From Gemmatimonadota bacterium (GTDB taxonomy: Bacteria > Gemmatimonadota > Gemmatimonadetes > Palauibacterales > Palauibacteraceae), in the NCBI GenBank assembly GCA_030598525.1, contig JAUVPT010000064.1:1-7817 (forward strand): a stretch of 7,817 bases of DNA, in the 5' to 3' direction. The translations under genes and the position numbers were made by a program. The notes beneath the pieces are model-generated. The model had not been told where the DNA came from, made no database searches, and was given only the letters and a program-made list of their open reading frames with translations. Positions 1 to 6,216 of the stretch are shown here, in pieces; within the stretch, counting starts at the first letter, position 1, and every line of letters starts with the position of its first letter.

Positions 1-1226
1 ACTTCCCCCTGGTTCCGGAACCCGACGAAAACCTCGTTCCAGTCACGCTCGGACTCACCGAGGTACGCGTCGAGGATCCGGTACGTGATCGCCGACGTGG
101 GCGCGCTCGGAGCGTAGTTCGTGAGGACGATCACGCCGAGTCCTTCCTCGGGGAGCAGCGTCTGCAGGGAGATCATGCCCGTAAGACCGCCCGAGTGACT
201 GACGACCTTCCGCCCCCTGTAATCGGAAATGAACCACCCCAGGCCATACCCGTTGAATCGGCGTCCGAGGTTCTCGGCAGCCCACGCAGAAACCCCCAGC
301 GGATACTGGATCCGTTGCATTGCCCGGGCGGTTGCCGCGGCGAAGACCTGGTGGCCCTCGAACTCCCCGTCGCGGAGGTTGAGACGCATCCAGCGGGCCA
401 TGTCCACGATGTTCGAGTTGATCGCGGCGGCGGGCGCCACCCCGTCCACGTTGTCGTAGTCGACCACGCGAAGCTCGCCCTGAACCACCTCGTGCGCCGA
501 AGCCACGTTTTCGAGACCCGCCAGGTCGTGCACCGTAGTGCTGCTCTCTCTCATGCCGAGGGGCTCGAAGATCCGGGAGGCGATCATCTCGTCCCATGAA
601 CTCCCGGTCACGGCATGCCCCACCTGGCCGGCGACCAGGAACATCAGGTTCTGGTAATGGAAGGACGCACGGAACGACCCCACAGGCTCCATGAACCGCA
701 CCCGCGAGATGATCTCATCGCGGTCGTTCGTCGCCCCGATCCACAGATGATCTCCGCCGAACGTGGCGAGGCCGCTCCGGTGCGTGAGCAGGTCCCGGAC
801 CCGGATCTCGCGGGTCACCCACGGATCCCACATCTGGAAATCCGGCAGGTGGTCGATCACCCGGTCGTCCCACTGGAGTTTTTCCTCCTCGACCAGCATT
901 CCGAGAACGGCGGCGGTGAACGCCTTCGAGTTCGATGCGATCGCGAAGCGCGTGTGTTCGTCCACCGGTTCGCCGCTGCCGAGGACTCGCACGCCGTAGC
1001 CACGCGCGAAGACCAGGCTGTCTCCGTGCACGATGCCGACGGCCAGTCCGGGCGTCGACCAATCCTCCATCAGGGCCTCGATCCACGTGTCGAGGGCCTC
1101 GAGATCCACGTCCTGTGCCCGGGCGGTCGCTGGAATGGCCAGCAGGGCGAACACGAGAATCGGGACAGCCAGATGACGGACGAGCCAACCGGGCCTCCGG
1201 TCGGACAATGCGAACGAGAGGTTCAT
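1..1226 (-). CDS. Secreted beta-lactamase-family (S12-type) serine hydrolase, C-terminus cut by window edge
   Basis: 408 residues are visible, read from 1226 leftward with no stop before position 1. The ATG at 1226 follows GGAGGG (1235-1230) after 3 bases. The N-terminus looks like a signal peptide: Arg-containing start, hydrophobic stretch at residues 19-33, and a likely cleavage after Ala-Arg-Ala at 35-37, so the enzyme probably acts outside the cytoplasm. The catalytic motifs of the beta-lactamase/PBP-like fold appear in order: SNSK (Ser98, Lys101), YQN (Tyr191-Asn193) and HSGG (344-347), the last replacing the KTG triad. GYGLGWF near residue 330 is also typical. Proteins of this family (PF00144) include class C beta-lactamases, D-aminopeptidases, esterases and many peptidases, so the substrate is open; resistance to beta-lactams should not be assumed. 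Many relatives carry an extra C-terminal domain that would lie outside the window. The gene is 97 bases downstream of the SagB-like gene on the same strand and could be co-transcribed. Confidence 0.93.
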   Translation of the reverse strand, partial: MNLSFALSDRRPGWLVRHLAVPILVFALLAIPATARAQDVDLEALDTWIEALMEDWSTPGLAVGIVHGDSLVFARGYGVRVLGSGEPVDEHTRFAIASNSKAFTAAVLGMLVEEEKLQWDDRVIDHLPDFQMWDPWVTREIRVRDLLTHRSGLATFGGDHLWIGATNDRDEIISRVRFMEPVGSFRASFHYQNLMFLVAGQVGHAVTGSSWDEMIASRIFEPLGMRESSTTVHDLAGLENVASAHEVVQGELRVVDYDNVDGVAPAAAINSNIVDMARWMRLNLRDGEFEGHQVFAAATARAMQRIQYPLGVSAWAAENLGRRFNGYGLGWFISDYRGRKVVSHSGGLTGMISLQTLLPEEGLGVIVLTNYAPSAPTSAITYRILDAYLGESERDWNEVFVGFRNQGE

Positions 1227-1278
1227 GAACCCTCCGGTGGTTTCTGTCGGAAACGGACACGGTGTGCCCGCACCCGGG

Positions 1279-1284
1279 AATATA
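1279..1284 (-). promoter_or_regulatory. Possible -10 box for the serine hydrolase
   Basis: TATATT reads on the minus strand in the 97-base gap upstream of the hydrolase gene, in an otherwise GC-rich stretch. It would give a leader of about 45 bases. No recognisable -35 box lies 16-18 bases further upstream, so this is a weak call, and the gene may instead be read through from the SagB-like gene. Confidence 0.25.
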
Positions 1285-1323
1285 GTCTCGGATGGCAGCG
1301 CCGCACTCGACGGTCGGGTCCGG

Positions 1324-1905
1324 CTATGCCGGCTTCCCGATCGGAACCAGGTACACGGGCTCCTCTTCCTCGGGCAACGAGAGGATACGGGACAGATCCG
1401 CGGGATCGAAGGCCGCGACAGGCACTCCGGCCAGTCCCAGGGCCTCGGCTTGAAGCAGGAGATTCTGCGCCGCGTGCCCCACGTCCATGTGGACATACAT
1501 CCGACCACGCCCTCCATACTCCCGGCAGGTGCGCTCGTATACCGCGGTGAACAGAAACACGACCGGCGCCGACGTGATGCAGGCCTGATCGAAGGACACC
1601 GCGCGGACCGCTGCCCGGAGGTCACCCTCCACCACTCGCTCGAGGGCATGCGCCTCGACCAGGTAGTGACGCACGCCCTCCTCAGTGATCACGTAGGTCT
1701 CCAACGGATAGAAAGCACCGGCAGACGGAGCCGCCCGATAGCCCTGGTCACCCGTGATGCCCTGGGCGGCCCACAGGAGCTGAGAGATATCGTGTTCGCC
1801 GACGGGTTCGGATTGAAACTCCCGCACGGACCGGCGAGCATGAATGGCGTCTTCGAGGGGGTGCGTGCCGCTGGTACGGGGATCGGGTAGTAGTGGGGAT
1901 GGCAT
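1324..1905 (-). CDS. SagB/nitroreductase-family FMN oxidoreductase, stand-alone
   Basis: 193 residues from the ATG at 1905, which has GGAG 6 bases upstream. The frame stays open back to an ATG at 2052, but those extra 49 residues are Arg/Gly-rich, resemble no family and would run over a possible -10 box, so the shorter start is preferred. Family marks: RRSVREF (24-30), typical of the FMN-phosphate binding start of nitroreductases; PSAGAFYP (60-67), the hallmark of SagB/ThcOx-type enzymes; GHAAQNLLLQA (143-153); and a PVYLVPIGKP end (183-192). Known SagB proteins oxidise azolines to azoles in thiazole/oxazole-modified peptides together with SagC/SagD cyclodehydratase. None of those partners, nor a precursor peptide, is seen here, so the natural substrate is unknown. 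Many bacteria carry such lone SagB-like proteins. It is probably cytoplasmic, as no signal peptide is seen. Confidence 0.87.
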   Translation of the reverse strand: MPSPLLPDPRTSGTHPLEDAIHARRSVREFQSEPVGEHDISQLLWAAQGITGDQGYRAAPSAGAFYPLETYVITEEGVRHYLVEAHALERVVEGDLRAAVRAVSFDQACITSAPVVFLFTAVYERTCREYGGRGRMYVHMDVGHAAQNLLLQAEALGLAGVPVAAFDPADLSRILSLPEEEEPVYLVPIGKPA

Positions 1906-1948
1906 TCCGCGCTCCAGTTCGGGTCGAGTCAGCTCGCTGTAGATTAGA

Positions 1949-1954
1949 AGTATA
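1949..1954 (-). promoter_or_regulatory. Possible -10 box for the SagB-like gene
   Basis: TATACT on the minus strand, one base from the consensus hexamer, about 44 bases upstream of the chosen ATG at 1905. It supports the shorter start. There is no clear -35 box at the expected distance, so the call is tentative. Confidence 0.3.
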
Positions 1955-2132
1955 CGAGCAATCGCCGTGCCACCCTCCGGACCGTGACGACCGGTTCCGC
2001 GCCTGCGTCGATCGCACTCCGTCCCGCAGTGGGACGCTTTGTCTCGCCTCACTCGATCGGCGGGCGGAAAGCGCCTGCCTCCGGAAGCAGTCGGGAATCG
2101 CTGCGCGTGTAGTGTGTTTTACCGCAACAAGT

Positions 2133-2138
2133 TACAAT
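2133..2138 (+). promoter_or_regulatory. Possible -10 box for the rightward operon
   Basis: TACAAT matches TATAAT in five of six positions and lies in the most AT-rich part of the intergenic region. Transcription would begin near 2145, leaving a leader of about 110 bases before the HD gene. No good TTGACA-like -35 hexamer is found 16-18 bases upstream (the sequence there is near TAGTGT), so the promoter may need an activator or another sigma factor, or may not be real. Confidence 0.4.
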
Positions 2139-2146
2139 ACTGCTTC

Positions 2147-2181
2147 GGAGGCGTACCGGCGGGACGGCGCGGTACGCTTCC
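2147..2181 (+). repeat. Inverted repeat / hairpin in the operon leader
   Basis: GCGTACCG at 2151-2158 is the exact reverse complement of CGGTACGC at 2170-2177. The pairing extends outward with GGAG (2147-2150) and TTCC (2178-2181), giving a 12-bp stem that includes one G-T pair and an 11-base loop. It begins immediately after the predicted transcription start. It could be an operator for a dimeric regulator, with half-site centres about 19 bp (two helical turns) apart, or a 5' RNA hairpin. It is not a terminator: there is no T run. Confidence 0.6.
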
Positions 2182-2256
2182 TGCACTTTGGTATCGGTTG
2201 ATCGGTCGCACGGAAGTCGCCGCGCGACCCGCCCTGGACCTGTCCGGAGATGCGAG

Positions 2257-2799
2257 ATGCGAGACGCCATAGAACGGCTTTGGCCGGAGCTTCAGTGGAT
2301 CGAGAACCCCCAGCTGCGGGAGTCCGTTACGGAAACGTGGGTCCGCAGCATGGAGAGGAGTCCGCTCGACCCACAGGACCTGGAGGAGATCCCCTTCACG
2401 CTCCTCATTCCCAACTGCCCGGCGACGTTCATGGAGCACAAGCGGTGCGTGGTCCACATCGCGCGGCGCTCGGCGGAGGCGATGCAGGAGTTCCTGGGAC
2501 ACGCGCTGCCGATCGACGTGGACACGGTCATCGCCGGGGCCATCCTGGCTGACGTCGGCAAGGTGCTCGAGTACGAGAAGGTGGACGGCGAAGCGAGACA
2601 GAGCGCTCGCGGCAGGGCCCTCCGCCACCCGTTCACCGGAGTCGCGGTGGCACTCGAGTGCGGCGTGCCGGACGAGGTGTGTCACATCATCGCGGCGCAC
2701 GCCGCGGAGGGTGACCTCGTGAAGCGGACTACCGAGGCGACGATCGTGCACCACGCGGATTTCATGAGCTATCTACCGTTCAAGAACCTGGCTGTCTGA
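2257..2799 (+). CDS. Small HD-domain protein with altered HD dyad, first gene of the operon
   Basis: 180 residues. The ATG at 2257 has GGAG (2246-2249) 7 bases upstream; an in-frame ATG at 2188 would add 23 residues with no family character and no good SD. The HD-superfamily fold is recognisable: His67 in VVHIARRSAEAM, then GAILADVGKVLEYE (94-107) where the family normally reads L-H-D-x-G-K, then His124 (RHPF), His148 (IAAHAAEG) and Asp168 (HHADF). The metal-binding His of the HD pair is therefore Ala98, followed by Asp99. HD proteins are usually metal-dependent phosphohydrolases; here one ligand is missing, so activity may be changed or lost, or the role may be binding or regulation. It lies 48 bases before the PrpD-family gene in the same direction, which points to a role linked to the tricarboxylate enzymes, though what that role is cannot be told. 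Confidence 0.86.
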   Translation: MRDAIERLWPELQWIENPQLRESVTETWVRSMERSPLDPQDLEEIPFTLLIPNCPATFMEHKRCVVHIARRSAEAMQEFLGHALPIDVDTVIAGAILADVGKVLEYEKVDGEARQSARGRALRHPFTGVAVALECGVPDEVCHIIAAHAAEGDLVKRTTEATIVHHADFMSYLPFKNLAV

Positions 2800-2847
2800 A
2801 CCGGACGACCCGGGGTTCTTCAGCAACCTGCCAAGGAGGCTTTCGAC

Positions 2848-4224
2848 ATGTCGGACACGATCACGGCTACCATGTCGCGGTGGGCCGCCGACCTGAGATA
2901 CGAGGACATCGGTGAGAGGGCCATCCATGAGGCTCGACGCTACCTGCTCGACTCGATCGGGTGTGCCCTGGGTGGTTTTCAGCAGGAGGACGTGGAGATC
3001 GCGCTGGATGTCCTGGACGAGGTGGCCGGACCCGGGCCGGCGACGGTCATCGGATCGGGCGCCCGGTTCGATGTCGTATCGGCCGCGCTGGCCAACGCGT
3101 TGATGGTCCGCGTGATGGACTACAACGACATCTACTGGCAGCAGGACCCGTCCCACCCGTCGGACATCATCCCCGCAGCCATGGCCTGCGCAGAGAGACA
3201 GGACAAGGGTGGGCGCGACCTCATCCTGGGCATCGTCCTCGGTCACGAGTTTGAAATGCGCCTGTGCGAAGCGGCCTTCCCCGGCATTCGCGAGCGCGGC
3301 TGGCACCACGGCACCCTGACGGCGTTCGTGTCCCCGATCGTCTCGGGACGCATGCTCGACCTGCCGTGGGAGAAGATCCAGCACGCCATCGGAATCTCCG
3401 CCTCTCACTCCGGGACGCTGGGTGCCGTGACAGCCGGCAAGCTCACGATGATGAAGAACACGGTCGACCCGATGGCCACTGAGGCCGGAGTCATGGCAGC
3501 CCTGATGGCCGAGAAGGGGTATACCGGGCCGGAGCACGTGATCGATGGCAAGGAGGGACTCGTCCACTGCATGGGCCCGGACTGGAAGCTCGACATCCTC
3601 ACGGACGGACTGGGCGAGTCGTGGCGCATCGAGCGGTGCGGCATGAAGTACTTCCCCACAGAGGCGCTGACGCACGCGCCGATCTCGGCAGTCCTGCAAC
3701 TGGTCGAGGAAAACGATCTTGTCCCCGAGGACGTCGCCAAGATCCGTATCCGTTCCCTCGCCCGCGCCGCCGACATCCTGGCTGATCCGACCAAGTACGA
3801 CCCGCGCAGCAAGGAGACGGCAGACCACAGTTTACCGTACGTGATCGCTGCGGCCCTCGTCGAGCGGAAGGTGACGCCGGCACAGTTCGAGCCGGAGAAG
3901 ATCATGGATCCGCGGATCCGCGAGCAGCTACACAAGGTCGAGGTGATCGCCGACCCGGAGATCGAGAAGGTGTTCCCCGCCCTCCAGCGGGTGGGCGTGA
4001 CCATCGATACCACCGACGGACGACAGGTGGCCATGGACCTCGACTACCCGAAAGGCGACCCGCGGAATCCCCTCACCGAGGACGAGATCGAGGGCAAGTT
4101 CGATGCGCTGGCCGAGGGAGTCCTGTCGAAAGACAAGGCGCGCCGCCTGAAGGATGCGGTGTGGAAGGTGGAGGAACTGGACTCGGTGTCCGAGCTTCTG
4201 GCGCTCTGCGTCACGGACCTGTGA
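2848..4224 (+). CDS. MmgE/PrpD-family tricarboxylate dehydratase (or decarboxylase)
   Basis: 458 residues, normal for the family. The ATG at 2848 has AAGGAGG (2833-2839) 8 bases upstream. The family includes 2-methylcitrate dehydratase (PrpD, MmgE) and cis-aconitate decarboxylase (CAD/ACOD1), cytoplasmic enzymes without metal or flavin. Visible marks: DSIGCALGG (35-43); MDYND (90-94) followed by HPSDIIPAAMA, with His103 at the usual active-site His; GWHHGT with His153; Lys203 in the position of the KP-L-H motif, although the following His is absent (KNTVDP here); GYTGP near residue 229; and KYFPTEALTHAP (267-278) with His276, the late substrate-binding segment. Its place directly before an aconitase-superfamily gene resembles PrpD-aconitase pairing in the methylcitrate cycle: PrpD removes water, the aconitase adds it back at the other carbon. 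A cis-aconitate-decarboxylase role, giving itaconate, is an alternative. Family assignment is firm; substrate is inferred only from context. Confidence 0.92.
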   Translation: MSDTITATMSRWAADLRYEDIGERAIHEARRYLLDSIGCALGGFQQEDVEIALDVLDEVAGPGPATVIGSGARFDVVSAALANALMVRVMDYNDIYWQQDPSHPSDIIPAAMACAERQDKGGRDLILGIVLGHEFEMRLCEAAFPGIRERGWHHGTLTAFVSPIVSGRMLDLPWEKIQHAIGISASHSGTLGAVTAGKLTMMKNTVDPMATEAGVMAALMAEKGYTGPEHVIDGKEGLVHCMGPDWKLDILTDGLGESWRIERCGMKYFPTEALTHAPISAVLQLVEENDLVPEDVAKIRIRSLARAADILADPTKYDPRSKETADHSLPYVIAAALVERKVTPAQFEPEKIMDPRIREQLHKVEVIADPEIEKVFPALQRVGVTIDTTDGRQVAMDLDYPKGDPRNPLTEDEIEGKFDALAEGVLSKDKARRLKDAVWKVEELDSVSELLALCVTDL

Positions 4225-4252
4225 TCCCCGCCCTGCGGCATCGGAGGTAGAG

Positions 4253-6196
4253 ATGGGCCAGACAATGGTCGAACGGATCGCTCAGAGCCACCTGATGGAG
4301 GGGCCGGCCACGCCCCTCGGAGCTGGAGATGTCGTGTCCGTCAGGCCGCGCCATGTGCTGACGCACGACAACACCGCAGCGGTCATGAAGAAGTTCGCTT
4401 CCATTGGCGCAACGACCGTGGCGGACGCCGACCAGCCTGTGTTCGTGCTGGACCATGACATCCAGAACCGGTCCGACACGAATCTCGACAAGTACGCGCG
4501 GATCGGCGAGTTCGCCGCGGCACACGGAATTCGGTTCTATCCCGCCGGCACGGGAATCGGGCACCAGATCATGGTGTCTCACGGATTCGTCGTTCCCGGG
4601 GCCCTGGTCGTGGGGTCGGACTCTCATTCCAACATGTACGGAGCGCTGGGAGCGCTTGGCACCCCCGTCGTTCGAACGGACGCCGCCGCTATCTGGGCCA
4701 CCGGCGAATTCTGGTGGCAGATCCCACGCACGGTGAAGGTCATCCTGGAAGGCCGGCTGCAGGAGGGAGCCACGGGGAAGGACGTCATCATCACATTGTG
4801 CGGCCTGTACAACCAGGGTGAAGTGTTGAACGCGGCCGTCGAGTTTCATGGATCGGGCGTAGCCGACCTATCGATGGACGAGAGGTTCAGCATCTCGAAC
4901 ATGACGACGGAGTGGGGAGCCCTGGTGGGCTGGTTCCCGGTGGACGACGTGACCGTAGAGTACTTGAGGAAACGTCGTGAGGCGCTGGGCCAGATCGGCG
5001 CGTTCGATCGGTTCAGCGAGGCGGAGCTCGAGGAGTGGGCGACGGATCCGCCCGGCCCCGGATCCACGGCCCGATACGCCGGGGTCATAGAGTTCGATCT
5101 CTCGCGGGTCACGCCCCACGTGTCTGGACCGGACTCGGTACAGGTGATGCGGTCGGTGGCCGACATCGAGGCGGAGCAGGTAGCGATCCAGAAGGCGTAC
5201 CTGGTGTCATGCGTAAACAGTCGCCTCGAGGACCTCGAGGCGGCCGCGGCCGTTCTGAAAGGAAAGCGGGTAGCGGACGGCGTCGAGATGTACGTGGCAG
5301 CGGCGAGTCGCGAGGTGCAGGAGGCCGCCGAAGCCTCCGGCGCCTGGGGCACGCTGACCGCAGCCGGAGCGACGGCACTGCCGCCCGGATGCGGACCTTG
5401 CATCGGACTCGGTGCGGGCCTCCTCGAGGCAGGAGAGGTCGGAATATCGGCGACCAACCGGAACTTCAAGGGACGGATGGGAAGTCGGGACGCGCAGGCC
5501 TACCTGGCGAGCCCGGCGGTCGTGGCCGCATCGTCCGTGGCCGGCAACATACGCGCGCCGGAGGCATCCGTGGACGACACCCCAGCCTATCTCTTCCGGC
5601 TGACCGACACCGAGAAACCGGAAGTCGCCGCCGTGCAGATCCAGCCCGGTTTTCCGGCGAGCCACGAGGGTCGCCTGCTGTTCGTACCGCAGGACAACCT
5701 CAACACGGACGGCATCTACGGAAAAGACTACACGTATCGCGAGGACATGACGCCGCAGGAAATGGCCGAGGTCGTGATGCAAAACTACGACCCGGACTTC
5801 GCGTCCGCCGTCGAACCCGGAGACCTGCTGGTCGGAGGATACAACTTCGGTACCGGCTCGAGTCGGGAGCAAGCTGCAACTGCGCTCCAGGCCGCTGGAA
5901 TCGGGCTGGTGATCGCCGGTAGCTTCTCGCAGACCTACCTGCGGAACGCTTTCAACAACGGCTTCGTGTGCATCGAGTGTCCGCCGCTCGTCGATCGGCT
6001 CAAACAGCGGTTTGCCGACTCCGGAGCGCCTACCATGATTCCGGGCGATCGGCTGGCCGTCGACTTCGCGCGAGGCACCGTGACTTTGGGGGAGGACGTG
6101 TTCACGTTCGCTCCGCTGGGCGCCGTACCCCAGGCGCTGGTAGTGGCGGGCGGCATCGAAAACCAGGTCCGGGCCCGGCTCGGAGTCCAAGCATAG
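4253..6196 (+). CDS. Single-chain aconitase-superfamily hydratase, Lys4/LysF homoaconitase type
   Basis: 647 residues. The ATG at 4253 has GGAGG (4243-4247) 5 bases upstream; the frame is open back to 4154, but that part overlaps the PrpD gene. Homoaconitase interconverts homocitrate, homoaconitate and homoisocitrate using a [4Fe-4S] cluster. Cluster ligands are Cys320 (SCVNSR) and Cys380/Cys383 (GCGPC). Other family segments: HGIRFYPAGTGIGHQI; GSDSHSNMYG (121-130) leading into TPVVRTDAAAIWATG; NMTTEWGALVGWFPVD; SATNRNFKGRMGS; NTDGIYGKDYTY; and the swivel-domain motif YNFGTGSSREQAATAL from residue 530. The N-terminal catalytic part (to about 460) and the swivel domain (about 470-647) are in one chain, unlike the separate LeuC/LeuD-like subunits of prokaryotic isopropylmalate isomerase and of prokaryotic homoaconitase. 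From memory these segments match fungal Lys4 almost phrase by phrase. SCTNSR is the usual form of the first Cys motif; here Thr is Val. The true substrate could be another citrate homologue. Confidence 0.9.
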   Translation: MGQTMVERIAQSHLMEGPATPLGAGDVVSVRPRHVLTHDNTAAVMKKFASIGATTVADADQPVFVLDHDIQNRSDTNLDKYARIGEFAAAHGIRFYPAGTGIGHQIMVSHGFVVPGALVVGSDSHSNMYGALGALGTPVVRTDAAAIWATGEFWWQIPRTVKVILEGRLQEGATGKDVIITLCGLYNQGEVLNAAVEFHGSGVADLSMDERFSISNMTTEWGALVGWFPVDDVTVEYLRKRREALGQIGAFDRFSEAELEEWATDPPGPGSTARYAGVIEFDLSRVTPHVSGPDSVQVMRSVADIEAEQVAIQKAYLVSCVNSRLEDLEAAAAVLKGKRVADGVEMYVAAASREVQEAAEASGAWGTLTAAGATALPPGCGPCIGLGAGLLEAGEVGISATNRNFKGRMGSRDAQAYLASPAVVAASSVAGNIRAPEASVDDTPAYLFRLTDTEKPEVAAVQIQPGFPASHEGRLLFVPQDNLNTDGIYGKDYTYREDMTPQEMAEVVMQNYDPDFASAVEPGDLLVGGYNFGTGSSREQAATALQAAGIGLVIAGSFSQTYLRNAFNNGFVCIECPPLVDRLKQRFADSGAPTMIPGDRLAVDFARGTVTLGEDVFTFAPLGAVPQALVVAGGIENQVRARLGVQA

Positions 6197-6216
6197 ACAA
6201 CAGGAGAGGCACGCAC

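Larger units (their letters stand above)
1906..2256. other. Divergent intergenic region between the SagB-like gene and the HD/PrpD operon
   Basis: About 350 bases with no convincing gene. Short open frames cross it on both strands, but they lack SD sequences and protein-like composition. It contains a minus-strand TATACT, a plus-strand TACAAT in the most AT-rich stretch (about 2117-2140), a strong inverted repeat (2147-2181), a weaker 6-bp inverted repeat GGTCGC/GCGACC (2204-2209 with 2224-2229) and a small tandem ATCGGT (2193-2198 and 2201-2206). The region is the natural place for control of both transcription units. Confidence 0.7.

Noticed and set aside
1320..1332. Perfect small hairpin (CCGGC, 3-base loop, GCCGG) at the end of the SagB-like gene
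   Set aside because: Only five pairs, overlaps the stop codon and has no T run on either side, so it is not supported as a terminator.
615..1550. Long plus-strand open frame opposite the serine hydrolase
   Set aside because: It lies antisense to a gene with a full set of catalytic motifs, has no SD and is rich in Arg/Pro/His as expected of a high-GC shadow frame.
1906..2052. N-terminal extension of the SagB-like protein to an ATG at 2052
   Set aside because: The added residues are Arg/Gly-rich without family similarity and would cover a possible -10 box; the ATG at 1905 has a good SD.
2798..2818. Weak inverted repeat GAACC/GGTTC between the HD and PrpD-family genes
   Set aside because: Five base pairs with an 11-base loop and only two T after it; expected by chance in this composition.
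2773..3828. Minus-strand open frame of about 350 codons opposite the PrpD-family gene
   Set aside because: Composition (Arg, His, Val, Asp rich, no family motif) is that of an antisense shadow; the plus strand has a clear SD and motifs.
4154..4252. Upstream start for the homoaconitase-type protein
   Set aside because: It would overlap the end of the PrpD-family gene with Arg/Trp-rich shadow sequence; the ATG at 4253 has GGAGG at the right distance.
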